Part shown: piece by piece, positions 23,388 through 35,851 of the stretch
Position numbering within the stretch: position 1 is the first letter of the stretch
Layout of the letters: every line of letters begins with the position of its first letter
Assembly (NCBI RefSeq): GCF_004337985.1
Contig: NW_021940920.1
Location: 356,549 to 420,548, forward strand
Direction of reading: 5' to 3'
Source: Pyricularia pennisetigena
Lineage: Eukaryota; Ascomycota; Sordariomycetes; Magnaporthales; Pyriculariaceae
Length of the DNA stretch: 64,000 nucleotides
Program-made: the position numbers and the translations under genes
Notes under the pieces: generated by a model
Seen by the model: only the letters and a program-made list of their open reading frames with translations
The model's database searches: none
What the model was told of the DNA's origin: nothing

Positions 23388-25607
23388 TACGAAGCGCGAG
23401 ACCTTGAAACTGCTTCGGTCTCCTCAAACTCGGCTATGCATCATCCCGACCTACTACCTAAGAGATACAACGAGGCCAGTGCTTTTTTTTCTTTTCTTTT
23501 TTTTTGGTGGCATTATCGGCAGGCCATAATAAAGACCAACATACGGACTGGGAACCCTGGTGTGTAACTTCGCAAAACACACCCACCGACCATACTGCTG
23601 GATATGCCCGACCTTGACTGAGACGTTGAGAAATCCAGTCTTTATCCAGGGAAAGAAACGAACGGTGTTCCTTTTTTTTTTCTTTTCTTTTTTTTTTGTT
23701 TCGGGAACTATCCCACCCTTTACACGTTTGACCCTGATCAGACCATGATGTCCACATTTCCTTTGTTATCAAATGAGAGCATTTGTCAAAATGACGCCAT
23801 TGCAAGATAGCGCTTGTCATTTTTGTTCATTTTCATCAGTTGCTATTTGAATTTTGTTTTCCGGTTTCAAGGTTTGGTCTTTTTCTTTGAAGCACTTTCA
23901 GTTAAGATACCATAATCGCGATAGCTGTCGACAGGGAAAGACCCTCGGATCGATGGCTAAATTACAAAGATGTTTCTCGGAGTGTACCTTGCATGCCATG
24001 GTTCGATGTTACTACGAGGTCGTTCGGTAGTTCATTCGAAGTTCTCGTTTTAGCAATTAAGAGAGTACGCAAACCCAACATGTATAGTCCTACTGTAGTC
24101 CGCACTGGGAACGTGTTACCTAAATTCCCACCTTGCTCTTTGGATACCTGGTTAACTTACTACTCATCTACGTGCGAATTGGGGCTTATATCATCGTCAC
24201 TCCAAAAGGCAAGGCACAATAGCTCGCTGACAGGGAGTGAGTGAGCTTTTGACAATCATGGACGGGCAAGGAGTGGCAAGAGGCAAGGTGTTGAATTCAT
24301 CCTAATGGCGCGGGGGAACCATATCATTCTAAGGATCGCACTCTAGGCCAAGTCATACTGCAAAACAGAAAAATAAATAAAAGAAAACTAATTTCAATCC
24401 CACGACGGTTGGTCCGAAGACAAAAAAAAAAAGAAAAAGAAAGTAAAGCAGACTTACAAGGCTGATGTCATAAGCCCGAAGTAGATGAACACTGTTTGAC
24501 ACGCGCACAGTATACGAGATGAAAATACTTAAAAAGCTCGACTACAGAGGGGGAAAAAAAGTATATTTGCCCTGAAAATAATCTGTTGCTCCTTGAGAGA
24601 AAAAAAAAACAAAATTCTAATCTTGGGACAAGATGGGCACACGTGGAAGCTACTGGGGAGGTGGGAGAGGGGTAGGGAAATACGAGTCCGTGGGAGGAGA
24701 AGGACAAGAAGAAAAAGAGCAATGAACAAGATGGGCGATATTGCTGAAACTTCTGGTCAGTGTCAGACTGAGTAGTCTTGTTGGATAGATGAACAGAATC
24801 CCGACGTGCAGGAGATGCGTCTCCAGATTTTTCTTCTTTTTTTTTGCGCTCGTTCATTTTTGTTTACATGAGCCTTTAAGGGGGCGATCAATAGGCTGGA
24901 TCTTGGACGGGGAAGCAGCCCGGAGCTGGACAAGACTGTCTTGAAACGGCCTTCATCCCATAATGTACGCATCGCTTTGCTTGCTGGTGTTTTACTTGCT
25001 GCAAGTCAAGATGTGCATTGTTTTCAAAAAAAATGTTATCCATCATTCAATGAATGAAAGCAGATTCTACTGTGTCTAGAAGCAGATTTTGCCATCAAGG
25101 TGGGATAGCTCTACAGTAATGAGTAAACAAGTCAGGAGCAAGTCGGGAAACATTTGCTTCTGTTTCTCTCTCTTCCTCAAAGCTTTCACCCTTGCACGCA
25201 CCATCCCATCTTAACCAAAAAAAGGAGGAACTGGATCGACAAGACCCGGTTTGGCGGTTCTCGTCCGCGACAATTCGGAAAAGGAATAATAACGGGATGC
25301 GATTGGCTCCTCCACCACGCAGCCGTTGGGGGGACAAGGAGAAACACAACACGTACATCTTGAAACCACGAAGACGGAGTAACAAGCAGGCAATTCAGGG
25401 GCAGTTTGTCCTTGTTGGGAGGCTATCGCGGTGGAAGGAATGAAAGGTAGGTAGGAAGCCCAAGTCTGGACTAGGCAGAATATTCAGAAGCTTGGTCGCT
25501 TGAATGTTAAAAGGGGAAGAACAATACAAAGAAGTCTTCTAGTTCAGACTTAGGGTTCGTTAGGCCGGGCTTGTTTATTCAAGATGCCGCAACTATTGCC
25601 TGGCCAG

Positions 25608-25639
<32 letters not shown>

Positions 25640-26130
25640 AAGAAAGAAAAAAAACTCTACACTACTTACTCACTCCGCGGACCTACTTTACCACAGTAGC
25701 ATATACCCAAGTCAACCTGGGAATTCATTATGAACCTTGAAATAGGATGCTTTGTTCATAGCTTTTGTTTTTGCGAAAGGACGGAGATTTCCGAAGAAAA
25801 TGACTTATTCTTGACCATAGAATTAAATGCATGTCAGTTTTGACTTTTTATCAAAATTACAAGCCATTTGCTTCGTCGTTTTCTACTGTACTTCAAAAGC
25901 AGGCCCACCTTACAGTAGCCAGCTGGCAATTAATTTACGTAGTAAACAACTTTGGCGATAGCGCCGAATGCTTGCTGCGCTGCCGTAGTATCAAACATGC
26001 CGATCCCCACGACGTGGGTGCAAACAAGCCTTTGCGCCAGATTTTACCCACCCCGCAATCCCCACTGTGAGCAGCTCCACGTCACATTACTTGCTTTAGG
26101 CTCAGAGAATTAGACCAGACCGACCAGAAA

Positions 26131-26443
26131 ATGCGGAAGAAGAAGAAGAAAAAGAAGAAGAATTGGACGAGTTTCTCCGCCGGTGTTTCGGATGGCGCGA
26201 TTCAAGAGTACTGTAAGTACCTCGGCGTTTCGTCCTTTTCGCGCATAGTAGAGTTTGAAATTGCTTCTCACCGCGTATTCTTTAATCTACTTAATTTTTT
26301 TTAAATTTATTTTTCTTTCTATTTTACTTCCGCTCCTGCATTGCTTGCTCGCCGTATCCTGCCCCACATGCATTCTGTACTAAGCTTATCTAGGTAAATC
26401 GATATACGTGCAGCCAGGCAGTCTCATGTTTGACATTGATTGA
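26131..26443 (+). CDS. candidate 43-residue microprotein, two exons (speculative)
   Basis: An ATG at 26131 opens a Lys-rich start (eight K, then NWTSFSAGVSDGAIQEY) that runs into a GTAAGT donor at 26213. A TACTAAG branch-point consensus lies at about 26378, and the TAG acceptor ends at 26393. Joining 26131-26212 to 26394-26443 keeps frame and adds CKSIYVQPGSLMFDID before TGA. The splice signals are unusually good for a gene-poor region. The poly-K start is likely low-complexity DNA, and it could equally be a spliced non-coding RNA. Confidence 0.2.
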
Positions 26444-28522
26444 CAAGATAGGCACCTTTTTGTCTTTTTTTTTTTTTTATCCGTTCGGTACAGAGGGTAA
26501 AAAACAGAAAGAAAGAAAAAAAAGAGTAAGCTCTTCTACCAGTACCTACTACTCTAGACTAAAAAAAAAAATACCGCTTATTACTTGACGTATCCGGCAG
26601 GGCAGGGCACACCCTGCGCAATCCTCAAACCCTACATGTGGCAAACGAGCAGATAACCACTGCTTGCCATGGTTGCCATCTGTCCACTGCACTGCCACCA
26701 ACTGTGAGTTCAATAAAGGTAGAAATTCCGAGTTTTTAGTGACTTGTTACGTTGAATCCGAGTACGACGTTCTACCTCCTTGGTCAAGTAGGTTAGTTGA
26801 CTGAGGCACTTTGGAGCAGCTCGCAAGTGCCTCTCAACGGCAGAAAGAAAACCGATCGAATCGTAAATGCGGAATATTCGTCCAGTCTCGCCCTTTTGCA
26901 CTCAGAAATCAAGGCAAACTCTTTGCATGACTTCAGCTTTACTTGGCGACGTCCCACCACGTTCACTCGGTGGTGTCGGCAGTTGGAAATCGCCCAACTT
27001 GGCAACGTCCCACCATGGCCTTTTTTTTTTTTTTTCCTTCGTGTGGCTTTGGCAAGGTAGATTTTATTCCTGCACACTGCCCTGTACTTTCCGGGGACGA
27101 GGTGATCAAGGTTGGACGAACCAGCGCCACAGAAAAAAAAAAGCCACAGCGTCAACATACCAGATCTATCTACCACAGGCGTGCACAGCTTGACAGGGTC
27201 CATCTCCTTGCACGCTAACCAACTGGCTTGGCGGCAGCAGCGTCTTTCTTAGTTGACGTTTAGCACCGTCAGAGTCCAGGGTAAGACGGCTAGACGGGTC
27301 TACCCCAAACCGCTTTGACCTAGCACAAGGGAACCAAAGAGAAAGGTCATGTACAAAGAAATATGCCAAGATGCCGCGGACAACCGCTGTCCCCTTGAGC
27401 CAGAAATCCTAATCTAGGTTAGATCTTTGCCTTTCAAGCCTCTCCGCCCCAAAAGAAAATAAGACAATCCAATCCGGGGGTTGCCGCTGAAAATAGCAAT
27501 GTTCCCGATGACAGGGATCGGCAAAGTCATAATTGGAACACTCTCCAGGGATCATGGCTGGCACATTTGTTTTCCTTTTTCTCTAGAGCTCAGTCACGAC
27601 GCCGCATCTTCAGGTAAATACGAAGAAAAAAAGAAAAAAAAAACTAAACGAAAAGTCAATTAAATCAGGCAGTGGTCAAGATATGCTTGACTTTTGCATT
27701 GAGCTCACGTCTGTTAATTCATCCATGTTTCGAGTTACCCCGGATCCGTGGTCGTTGACAAGGATTAGGGGCTTGATCTGGCTCTAAGCTTGCCACGGCT
27801 TGTTTGCTCTCCCCCCCCCTACAGCACTCTATCTTCATCCTACTATACACGGTGTGAGACTACCGGGCTCTCCTGGGCGTGTCAGTCAAAGGAAAAAAAA
27901 AGAAAAAGAAAAAGAAAAAGAGGACAAGGCAAAAGTGTCTTTGCACCACTCGCGTGGAGTGTTAGACAAGAGGCCAAGCCAGACCGAGGACCTCTCTCGG
28001 GCTTGGGGGGAGGAGGATATGGCCACCCAAACACACCCGGTCCTCCATCATACAACACCTCTCACATTCGGCTGATGTTTGTTTTGGCTTTTGCTCGCTT
28101 TGAGGGGAGGTCATGTCGAGCTTGGCTGAGATGGATATCCAGTGTTCGTGTTTGTTTGCTGTGCACTTCCCGCGCTCGCACGAGGTCTCAGACTGGTCAG
28201 GGATGCAGTACTTGATATTATCAGACGGAAAAAAAAAAGAGAAAAAAAAAGACGATATCCCCCCCAAGAAGCCACTAGCACCCAGAGGAGACGAATAGGG
28301 AAACAGTATCAAGAACGAGAGAGTGAGAGGTGCTAACTCGCTTTCGGCAATGAATCGTCTCCGTATGACTGGTGAACAAATCCCCGTCTCTACTTTTTTT
28401 GTGTGATGCATGCACTGTGGCTCCCGAGGGACTGGGCTCTTAGGGTCTAGTGCTGTGTGCTAGCTGTCCGTCAAAGCAAACCTTGTTCTGATGAAACTTG
28501 CTACCGGAGGCTTACCACCTGT

Positions 28523-28523
<1 letters not shown>

Positions 28524-28589
<66 letters not shown>

Positions 28590-28600
28590 CTTTTTTTTTT
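28524..28600. repeat. T66 homopolymer plus T10
   Basis: Sixty-six T residues (28524-28589), one C, then ten T. It is the longest homopolymer in the window, and its true length is likely uncertain in the assembly. Confidence 0.9.
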
Positions 28601-29051
28601 CTGATCTCTTTTACTGGTTTGTTGCTGACGTAGATATAGACTACTAGTGTCCCCCCAAATCTTCTCACCAGCCCGATTTGTAGAAAACTTGTACTGGTCC
28701 TCTCACTCACACCACTCTTTCATGTACTACCACCACATCTTGACTGCGAGCCCAGTCAGAGATTGTTAGCTCGACCCGAAGGCCAAGCACAGGCCCCTAT
28801 AACAAGATTAAATCAGAGTCGCCAAGGAAGGACTAGGGTGCTTTGTTAGTCGCCTAGCACCATCACATTAACCAACAACATCAACAACAACACGAGCAAC
28901 AGGCCCTTTAATAATAGAAAGAGAGACCACAAGGGGGCTCCGCACTAGAAAGCTACTTGCCCCACCACATCCACAGCCTTTGACAGGCACTGGGGGAAAA
29001 AGAAAAAGAAAAAAAAAGAAAGAAAAAAAAAAGTTAAAAAATCTGCCCACC

Positions 29052-30958
29052 ATGCCTCTCTTTCCAGAAAAGTCGACGGATGTTGGAAGGTCCAACAAGA
29101 ACATAAGTCGACCCTACAGGATGTCGTCGATGCCGACAGACTCGACCGAGAACTTGACCGAGATCAGGTTGAGGAACGAGCCCAAGGAGGACAATGTGGT
29201 GGGCACATCACGGCTCTTCAGCACGACGGGGCAGATCAGATACGTGCCCATGCCGACGCCAGATCCCAAGGACCCGCTGAACCTGCCCGAGTGGAGGAAG
29301 TGGACAGCCATCGCGGCGCTGTGCTTCTTTGGAGCGCTGGCGCTGTCGGCCGAGTTCATCATCGGGGCGCTGGTGCCCGTCTTCGTGCTCGAGTACGCGG
29401 GCATCAACCCGCAGATCCTGGGCCAGATCGACATCAGCGCCATCCTGCCGCCGGGCGAGGTCAACCTCAACCCGGTGAAGCTGCTGGCCGGGCTCGGCGG
29501 CCCGCCCATCGACCAGGTGTCGCTGCTCGCGTCCATCCCGCTCCTCGTCAACGGCATCGCGTCGTACATCATGGTGCCCATGTCCATCGCGGTCGGGCGG
29601 CGTCCCATGCTGCTCCTGTCGGCGGTCTGCGCCTTCAGCGGCGGCTTCTGGGCGGGCGCCTCGACCGGCCTGTACAGCCACCTGGCGGCCCGCTGCATCC
29701 AGGGTCTCGGGGCCGGCGCCGTCGAGGCCCTGATCCCGCTCATCGTCCAGGACATGATGTTCATCCACCAGCGCAACAAGGCCATCTCGCTCATCGGCGC
29801 GTCGCAGGGCCTCATCGTGGTCAGCCTGGGCATCGGCTCGCCCTCGATCGTGGCGCACCAGGGCTGGCGCTTCCTGTACTGGATCACGTCGTCGGTCGGC
29901 GTCTTCGCCTTCATCCTGCTGGTGCTCTTCGTCCCCGAGACGCGCTGGATCCGCAGCGTCGAGGAGCTGGCCGGCAAGGAGATCTACGAGCTGCGGCCCG
30001 GCGAGACGCGTCCCCGCCTCGACCCGGCCGTCTACGGCCCGCGCACCAACAAGTCCGACTTTGGCATCCTCAACGTCAGCTACGAGTGGCGCCTGGCCTC
30101 GGCCTCCATCTGGGACACGGCCCGCTCCACCCTCTTCCCCAACGTCTTCTGGGTCATCATCGTCAACTCCATCTTCATCTCCATGCAGGGAGCCGCCGGC
30201 CAGGTCGGGTCCAGCCTGCTCATCGCCGCGCGCTGGAAGTTCGAGACCCTGGGCTTCGCCGTCATCCCCATCGTCATCGCCAGCCCCTTCGTCTGGTTCT
30301 TTGGCGGCTACGTGGCCGACTGGATCAGCAACCTGCACGCCCGCCGAAACGGGGGTCGCCGCGAGCCCGAGGCCCATCTCATCTCGCTCATCTTCCCCCT
30401 GATCTGCGGCATCATCGGTCCCATCGTGTTTGGATATGCCGGTCAGAACATCAACAGGCTTCCGGGCATCGTCGTCCTGGTCGGTATCTTTTTCATCGGC
30501 TTCAGTTTCTTGACTGCCAACGCCTTGTTTGCCGTATACCTCGTCGAGAGTTATCCAAACTATGCTGGGTAAGTTTTTTTTTCTTTTTTTTTTTTTTATG
30601 TTTCTTGTCGTCCTTCACCTACTTTTTTTTTTCTTTTTACCCATCTCACTCGGGACATGACTAACTCGTTTTTTTCTCTTTTTCTCCCAAAAACAACAGA
30701 CCCGTCCTCATCAACGTCGCCTCCTTCCGTCTCATCATCGGTTTCATCATGTCCTTCAAGGCCGTCGACTGGGTACAAGACCTCGGCTTCTTCAAGAGCT
30801 TTGGCATCTACTCAATCGCGCTTGGGGTTGCATGTCTGGGTCTGCCTTTTGTCTACTTTTACGGCAAGCGCATCCGCATGTGGACCGCCGGTCGTCTCGA
30901 CCCCCCGTTGCCCACGGGTAAGAAGTTTGACGAGGAGGGAGCCGGCATCGCCTTGTAG
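29052..30958 (+). CDS. MFS transporter (two exons)
   Basis: This is a plasma-membrane-type major facilitator with a 12-helix pattern, probably a proton-coupled transporter. Exons are 29052-30568 and 30700-30958; the 131-nt intron starts GTAAGT and ends CAG. The product has 591 residues. The start at 29052 has a good context (CCCACCATGC); an in-frame ATG at 28980 would add only a poly-Lys leader. The N-terminal cytosolic part ends with PDPKDPLNLPEWRKW, a signature of fungal drug/proton antiporter-like (DHA1) members. Helix 1 follows, then a long loop before helix 2 (the GPPIDQ region). The region after helix 2 (VPMSIAVGRRPMLL) matches motif A loosely, and WRFLYWITS corresponds to the family motif around helix 6. 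The central loop contains the usual PETRW. The substrate cannot be told. Third positions are very GC-rich, so antisense frames look open but are shadows. Confidence 0.93.
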
Positions 30959-31883
30959 ACAACTCCTTTCCCAAACAAGCAAAACAAGAAACGGAGTAGG
31001 TCCCTCCCTCCCCGCCCCTCATTTCAACACAGAAAGCCGTGGGTTTTGTATTGTGGCTTTTTTTTTTCTTTTCTTTTCTCACGCCGGGCAGCGTGCACGA
31101 GGGAGACCACGGGACAAATGGACGGCAAAGCAAGTTATGAGGATTCAAACGTGGACTCGCGGTAGCTGGTCACATTCCTAATACGGCTCGAGTGTTTTCT
31201 AGTACGAGGATAAACGAGCCCCCCTCCGCAAGGGTTTGAGTTTGTATGATTTGGAAACGCTGCAAACAAAACATGAAGAAAAAGGGCGAGGGGTTTCTCT
31301 TTTCCTGTCAAGTATATATATTTTTGTATCTTCTTGGGCCTGAAGGCTCCTGTCTCTTTCATTTTTTTTTCTTCTTCTCTTCTTTTCTTTTGGACTATAT
31401 TTTCTTGGCGATCCCAGACAGAGGCTATCGCTTTTTCTTTTTCTTGTCTCTTGACCTTTGCGTCAGTTTTGGTTTCTATCGTATTTGTGGTTAGAAGAAA
31501 GCCAGCATCACGAGCTGAAGAAATGGATTTGGGAATATGCATAGTCGGATGAGAATGAAACCAAACTTTATTTACTTGTCTATTTACCTTGCGTAATCAT
31601 GTCCCTTTATATATATATACATATATATATACATATATATGTATATGACGTACCTGGGTATTCTGTTCCTTGTCGGGTTAGGGTTTCCGCTTCCTATCTA
31701 TCGGCTGCCAACAGGTCCGATCGCATCGGACCCAGTTTCCGCTACACACTTCCAACTCAATCGGATAAAGGTCGTAATTATCTCAGATGATTTCCCGAAT
31801 GATGTCGCTTGGGCATGATCGCTGCTGTTTCTTAATTATGTAATTAGAAGCTACACAATACAAAAAAAAAAAAAAAAAACACA
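30959..31883. other. intergenic region with AT microsatellite
   Basis: The 3' flank of the MFS gene and 5' flank of the M24 peptidase gene. It holds CT-rich stretches, an AT dinucleotide tract at 31607-31648 and A18 just before the peptidase start. No gene was recognised. Confidence 0.6.
31607..31648. repeat. TA/CATA microsatellite
   Basis: An alternating TATATA tract with CATATA interruptions, about 40 nt long. Confidence 0.85.
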
Positions 31884-33486
31884 ATGCACGCCCCGACCAT
31901 GATTACGCATCTCGGCCGTGCCCTCACTCTGCTGCTAGCGTCGACTGCAGCCGCGGCAACAACGGCACAAAAACAACCAACCTACCAGCCCCTGCCGCCC
32001 TTGCGTGACCAGGCCGCTCTCGTGGACGCCTGGACCGCCGAGCGCCGCGCGCTGATCCCGGGCCTGCTGGCCAAGCACGGCGTCGACGCCTGGCTGGTGT
32101 CGCAGCGCGAGTACGCCGAGGACACGGTGTTTTGGTCCCTCAAGCGCAAGGAGCAGTTTAGCGCCCGCCGGCGGACCCTGGAGCTGTTTCTCTCGTCGTC
32201 ATCGTCGTCGTCGTCGTCGACGGGGCAGCAGCAGCAGCAGCAGGAGCAGGGCCCAACTGAGAGGACGTCGTACACTTGGATCGAAAACAGGCCAGACGTG
32301 CTCTTTGCCCAGCTGCGTGAGGTGCTGGAGCGGCACCGGCCGGCCAGGATCGCCATCAACGCGGCCGAGGAGGTCGCGTTCGCCTCGGGTCTGCACGCGG
32401 GCGAGCTCGAGACCTTCAGGCGGCACCTGAACGGGTCCGGGGATGGCGGCGACGGCACGGCGTGGACGGACCGCTTCGTCACGGTGCCCATGCTGGCTGT
32501 CGAGTACATCGCCTCGACGGTCGAGGGCAGGACGGCCTGGTACCGCCGCCTGATGGAGACGGCCTGGGCTCTCGTCAGCGAGGGGTTCAGCGCCGAGGTC
32601 GTCCGGCCCGGCGTCACCACCACGGCCGACCTCGAGTGGTGGTTCCGCGAGAAGACGCAGGCGCTGGGGTACTCGACCTGGTTCCACCCGGACGTCAGCA
32701 TCGTCGAAGAGGGGTTCGGCTTCTTGTCCCAAGACAACGGCGAAACGACTAGGGCCAACAAGGAAAAGGTCATCAACTATGGAGACTTGCTCCATGTCGA
32801 CTTTGGCGTCTCGGCGTTAGGGCTGAACACAGACACGCAGCACTTGGGATACGTCCTCAGGCCCGGCGAGACGGAGCATGACGTCCCCGCCAGCCTACGG
32901 GAGGGCCTGCGTAAGGCCAACAGGATGCAAGACATTGTGAGGCAGAACATGAAGATTGGGAGCACCGGAAACGACATCCTGAAGAGCTCCCTGCAGCGCA
33001 TGAAGCAAGAAGGCATTGCCGGCAAGGTCTACTGTCATCCTATCGGGGACTGGGGTCACTCCGCCGGTACTTTAATAGGTAAGATGCGCTCGCTGCTGAT
33101 AGAATGGGGGGTTTTCTTTACCTACCTGTCCCTCTCTGCCCGGATTCCCTAGCGGCTATTATCTGCTTTTCCCACAACGTGCTGACTAGCAATTTCGAAA
33201 AAAAAAAAAAAATCCAAAACAAACAACAGGAATGACCAATTTACAAGACGGCGTCCCGATCCTCGGCGACCTGCCTCTCCTGAAAAACACATACTACAGC
33301 GTCGAGCTCCTGGCAGAGCACTGGATCCCCGAACGCAACGCCACGCTCGTCTTTCCGCTCGAGGAAGACGTCTACTGGAACGACGAGACCAAAACTTGGG
33401 ATTGGGTCTACGGCAGGCAGGAGCGTTTCCATCTCATTGAAACTGCTGCCTCTGGTGGTTCGCTCCCAGGATTTGGCGAGCTATAG
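31884..33486 (+). CDS. secreted M24-family metallopeptidase (Xaa-Pro aminopeptidase-like), two exons
   Basis: Exons are 31884-33078 and 33230-33486; the intron starts GTAAGA and ends CAG. The product has 483 residues. The N-terminus has a signal peptide ([17 protein letters not shown]), so the enzyme should enter the secretory path; a second ATG at 31899 gives a tidier signal. An N-terminal creatinase-like region holds a Ser10-Thr-Gly-Gln6 microsatellite near residue 104-122. The M24 pita-bread domain follows. Metal ligand candidates are D306 (LLHVDFG), D317 (LNTDTQH), the His in [11 protein letters not shown], Glu in [12 protein letters not shown] and Glu in PLEEDVYW, in the order expected for the dinuclear centre. 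The family removes N-terminal residues, often before proline, but some members are inactive. The substrate is not predictable. Confidence 0.88.
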
Positions 33487-33951
33487 GTCGATTTTTTTAA
33501 ACTGACTCAACCGAGTTTCTAAATTCAGAACCTCAGACTAGACTAAAGACACATTGAGTAGAAAATCTACCATGGCACTGGTTTAAGCGTGCCCAGGTGA
33601 ACAAGCCGACGAGCGAATAGATAGGCAGTTCAAATCCGGAAGCACGTACGCAGGTAGGTATATATGTAATCCAGTACATTGTCATGATACCGAATTCGAT
33701 CAATACGCCAGGCCATGAAAACCAAAGCATTTTCGTTAAAAGTAAAAACGAGGCAAGAAGAAACTTGAAAGGTTGACGACAGCTTATATGCCCCCGTATA
33801 TCGTGTTAATAAATCTATAAGCTCCCACTAAGGCCCGAAAAAAGAAGAGAAAGAATTCGCCCCAGTTTATAACTTTATAGCTTTGATTTTTTTTCCCCCC
33901 CCCTTTAGCAGTCACCTTAGCAAAAGTCTAGAATAGTCATCACTTGAATCA
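33487..33951. other. convergent 3' flanks of peptidase and SSZ1
   Basis: Both neighbouring genes end here. Nothing else is recognised beyond a T/C run at about 33889-33905 and an AGACTAGAC motif near 33536. Confidence 0.6.
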
Positions 33952-35851
33952 TCACAATGTACCCCTGACACCACCCTGGGCGCCTACTTCCCTCGCAGTG
34001 ACGGTGACGCCAAGGTCTGCCATGACCTGTATCGTGACTTCGACCTGGCCGCCCTTCTTGACACCCCTGATAGCAGCCTCGGCGAGCACGTCACCAATCT
34101 TCCAGACCTTCTCGCGCTTCTCATCCTCCTCCTCGGACTCCTCGTCGGAATCGTCCGAGTCCTCATCGTCGCTCTCCTTGGCGTCCTCAACCTGGACACC
34201 GTTGGCCTTGGCCTTCGGGGGCTTGGGCTCAGGCTGCGTGACCTTGATGTGGGTGCCACCCTCGACAACGCGGATCAGGACATCTCCGCCATCCTTGGGG
34301 GCGGCGACCCTGACGGTGCGGCGAGCAGGCACTGCCGTCTCGGGCGCCACGACAGGCGTGAAGCTCTCGGTCTCACCCTCCAGCGTGACGATGCCGATGG
34401 CGTTGGTGATGTGCTTGACCGTGGTGACGGCCGGGTGCGTGCTCTGCTCAATGTCGTCGGCCTCGTACTCCTGGATCAGGCTAGCCTGCAGCGCAGCACC
34501 ACGGGCCTGCAGCTCGCTGGGGTTGATGGCAGTCGGGGTTGTGCTGGGGGCAAGGATCTTGGTAGACTCGGGGAAGATGGCGCCCAGGTTGGAAGCAATG
34601 CGCGGTGTGTGCGCACTTCCACCAGCGAGGATGACCTCGTCAACGTCAAGAACGTCAAGACCGGCCTTCTTGACAGCGCTCTCGACAAGACGGTTGATAC
34701 CCTCAAAGACGGAGCGGGCGAGCGTCTCGTACCGCAGCCGGTTGATTGTGCAAGAGAAGTCAAAGCCCTCAGCCAGCGACTCGACGCTGAAAGAGGCGTT
34801 GGAGCCCAAGCTGAGAGACTTCTTGGTGCTCTCCGACTCCAGACGCAGTTTGGCGAGCGACTTGGGGTTGGAGCGCGGGTCGACGCCGGCGTGGCGCTTC
34901 ATGAACTCCTTGGCAAAGTGGTCCATGAGCACCTTGTCGAGAGCGACACCAGCAAACTCGTAGTCGTGGGCCGTTGCCAAGATGGTGTACATGCCACCCC
35001 GCGAGGCAATAACGGCCACATCGGACTTGGTGCCGCCCAGGTCGGCGACTACAACAATCTTGTCCGAAACCCCTTGCTCACGGGCATCATAGGCCAGAAC
35101 CGCAGCAGTGGGCTCCGAGATAAGCTGGAGGACCTCGATGTCGGCAGCGTTGGCAGCAGCAATCAGGGCCTCGCGCTGCTTGTCGCTGAAGTTGGTAGGG
35201 ATGGTGATGACGGCCGAAGTCACCTTCTTGCCAAGGTAATCAGAAGCAGACCCCGTCAGTCTTTTCAGGTAACGGGTGGCGACCTCTAAAACGGGCACCG
35301 TCGACTCCTCATCGCCCTCCTTATCCTTCACAGTGAATGAGACAGTATCGTTCGCTTCTTGCGGGTGTGCTGAGGCATGACAGTGGGTAGGGTCGATCGA
35401 CTTGAAGCTGCGGGGGGTGGGATTAGAGTATGGGTCAGCTATATTGTCGAAAATTCGGTAGCGTGTGAGTTTTTATTGAGACATACTCTTGACCTAGAAA
35501 GTCACGGAAGTAGGAGATGCTGTTCTTGGGGTTGCGGACGAGGAAGGCCTTTGCTTGAGCGCCATAGTACTCCTCGCCATCGACGTATGATAGTATCGTG
35601 GGGATCTGACGGTCTGGAAGAGCAAGCTTGTCGGTTAGATCAATGAAATATGTGGTGTGTAGTCTCTTGAGGCACTTCGATCCAAGGAGCTCGGTCAGGT
35701 ATCAGTCGCACTAACCTCCATCCTCATTCGCAATGACCTCGGCCTTGTCGTCGACGGTGTAGGCAATCGAACTGTTGGAGTTGCCAAAAGTGATGCCAAT
35801 GACCACGCGGTCCTCAGGCGCAACAGCGCCTTTTGTGCCGTTTTCGCTCAT
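33952..35851 (-). CDS. SSZ1: SSZ1-type atypical Hsp70 of the ribosome-associated complex (three exons)
   Basis: With zuotin, Ssz1 forms the ribosome-associated complex, which stimulates the ribosome-bound Hsp70 Ssb during nascent-chain folding. Exons are 35851-35716, 35613-35487 and 35407-33952, giving 572 residues. Introns of 102 and 79 nt start GTTAGT and GTATGT. The nucleotide-binding domain starts VVIGITFGNSNSSIAY, where canonical Hsp70 has a GIDLGTT-like phosphate loop, and continues DRQIPTILSYVD, AVITIPTNFSDKQREAL, ISEPTAAVLAYD and VVVADLGGTKSDVAV. The substrate-binding half is short, and an acidic Asp/Glu/Ser stretch is present near residue 510. That short C-terminal half and the altered phosphate loops separate it from SSA and SSB. 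It is divergently arranged with RRP40 over 464 nt. Confidence 0.95.

Larger units (their letters stand above)
23388..29051. other. 5.7 kb gene-poor gap
   Basis: No supported gene is visible. It contains poly-A (25608-25637), a T66 run (28524-28589), purine tracts of GAA type (26134-26161, 27893-27920), paired hairpins at about 26943-27018, and one possible two-exon microprotein at 26131-26443. Other frames are short and low complexity. Confidence 0.55.

Noticed and set aside
28501..28710. Poly-lysine frame on the minus strand
   Set aside because: Produced solely by the T66 homopolymer.
29208..30377. 389-codon minus-strand frame under the MFS gene
   Set aside because: It is the complement of a gene with very GC-rich third positions; composition is low complexity with no family resemblance.
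29291..30664. 457-codon plus-strand frame overlapping the MFS gene
   Set aside because: A frame-shifted shadow of the transporter, rich in Arg/His/Pro, without membrane helices.
31675..31686. Telomere-like GGGTTAGGGTTT
   Set aside because: Only two units, in the middle of genes; most likely chance.
32193..32247. TCG/CAG trinucleotide run
   Set aside because: It is an in-frame Ser/Gln microsatellite within the M24 peptidase gene, not a separate element.
34249..35289. 346-codon plus-strand frame across SSZ1
   Set aside because: Antisense shadow of a strongly conserved Hsp70 exon.
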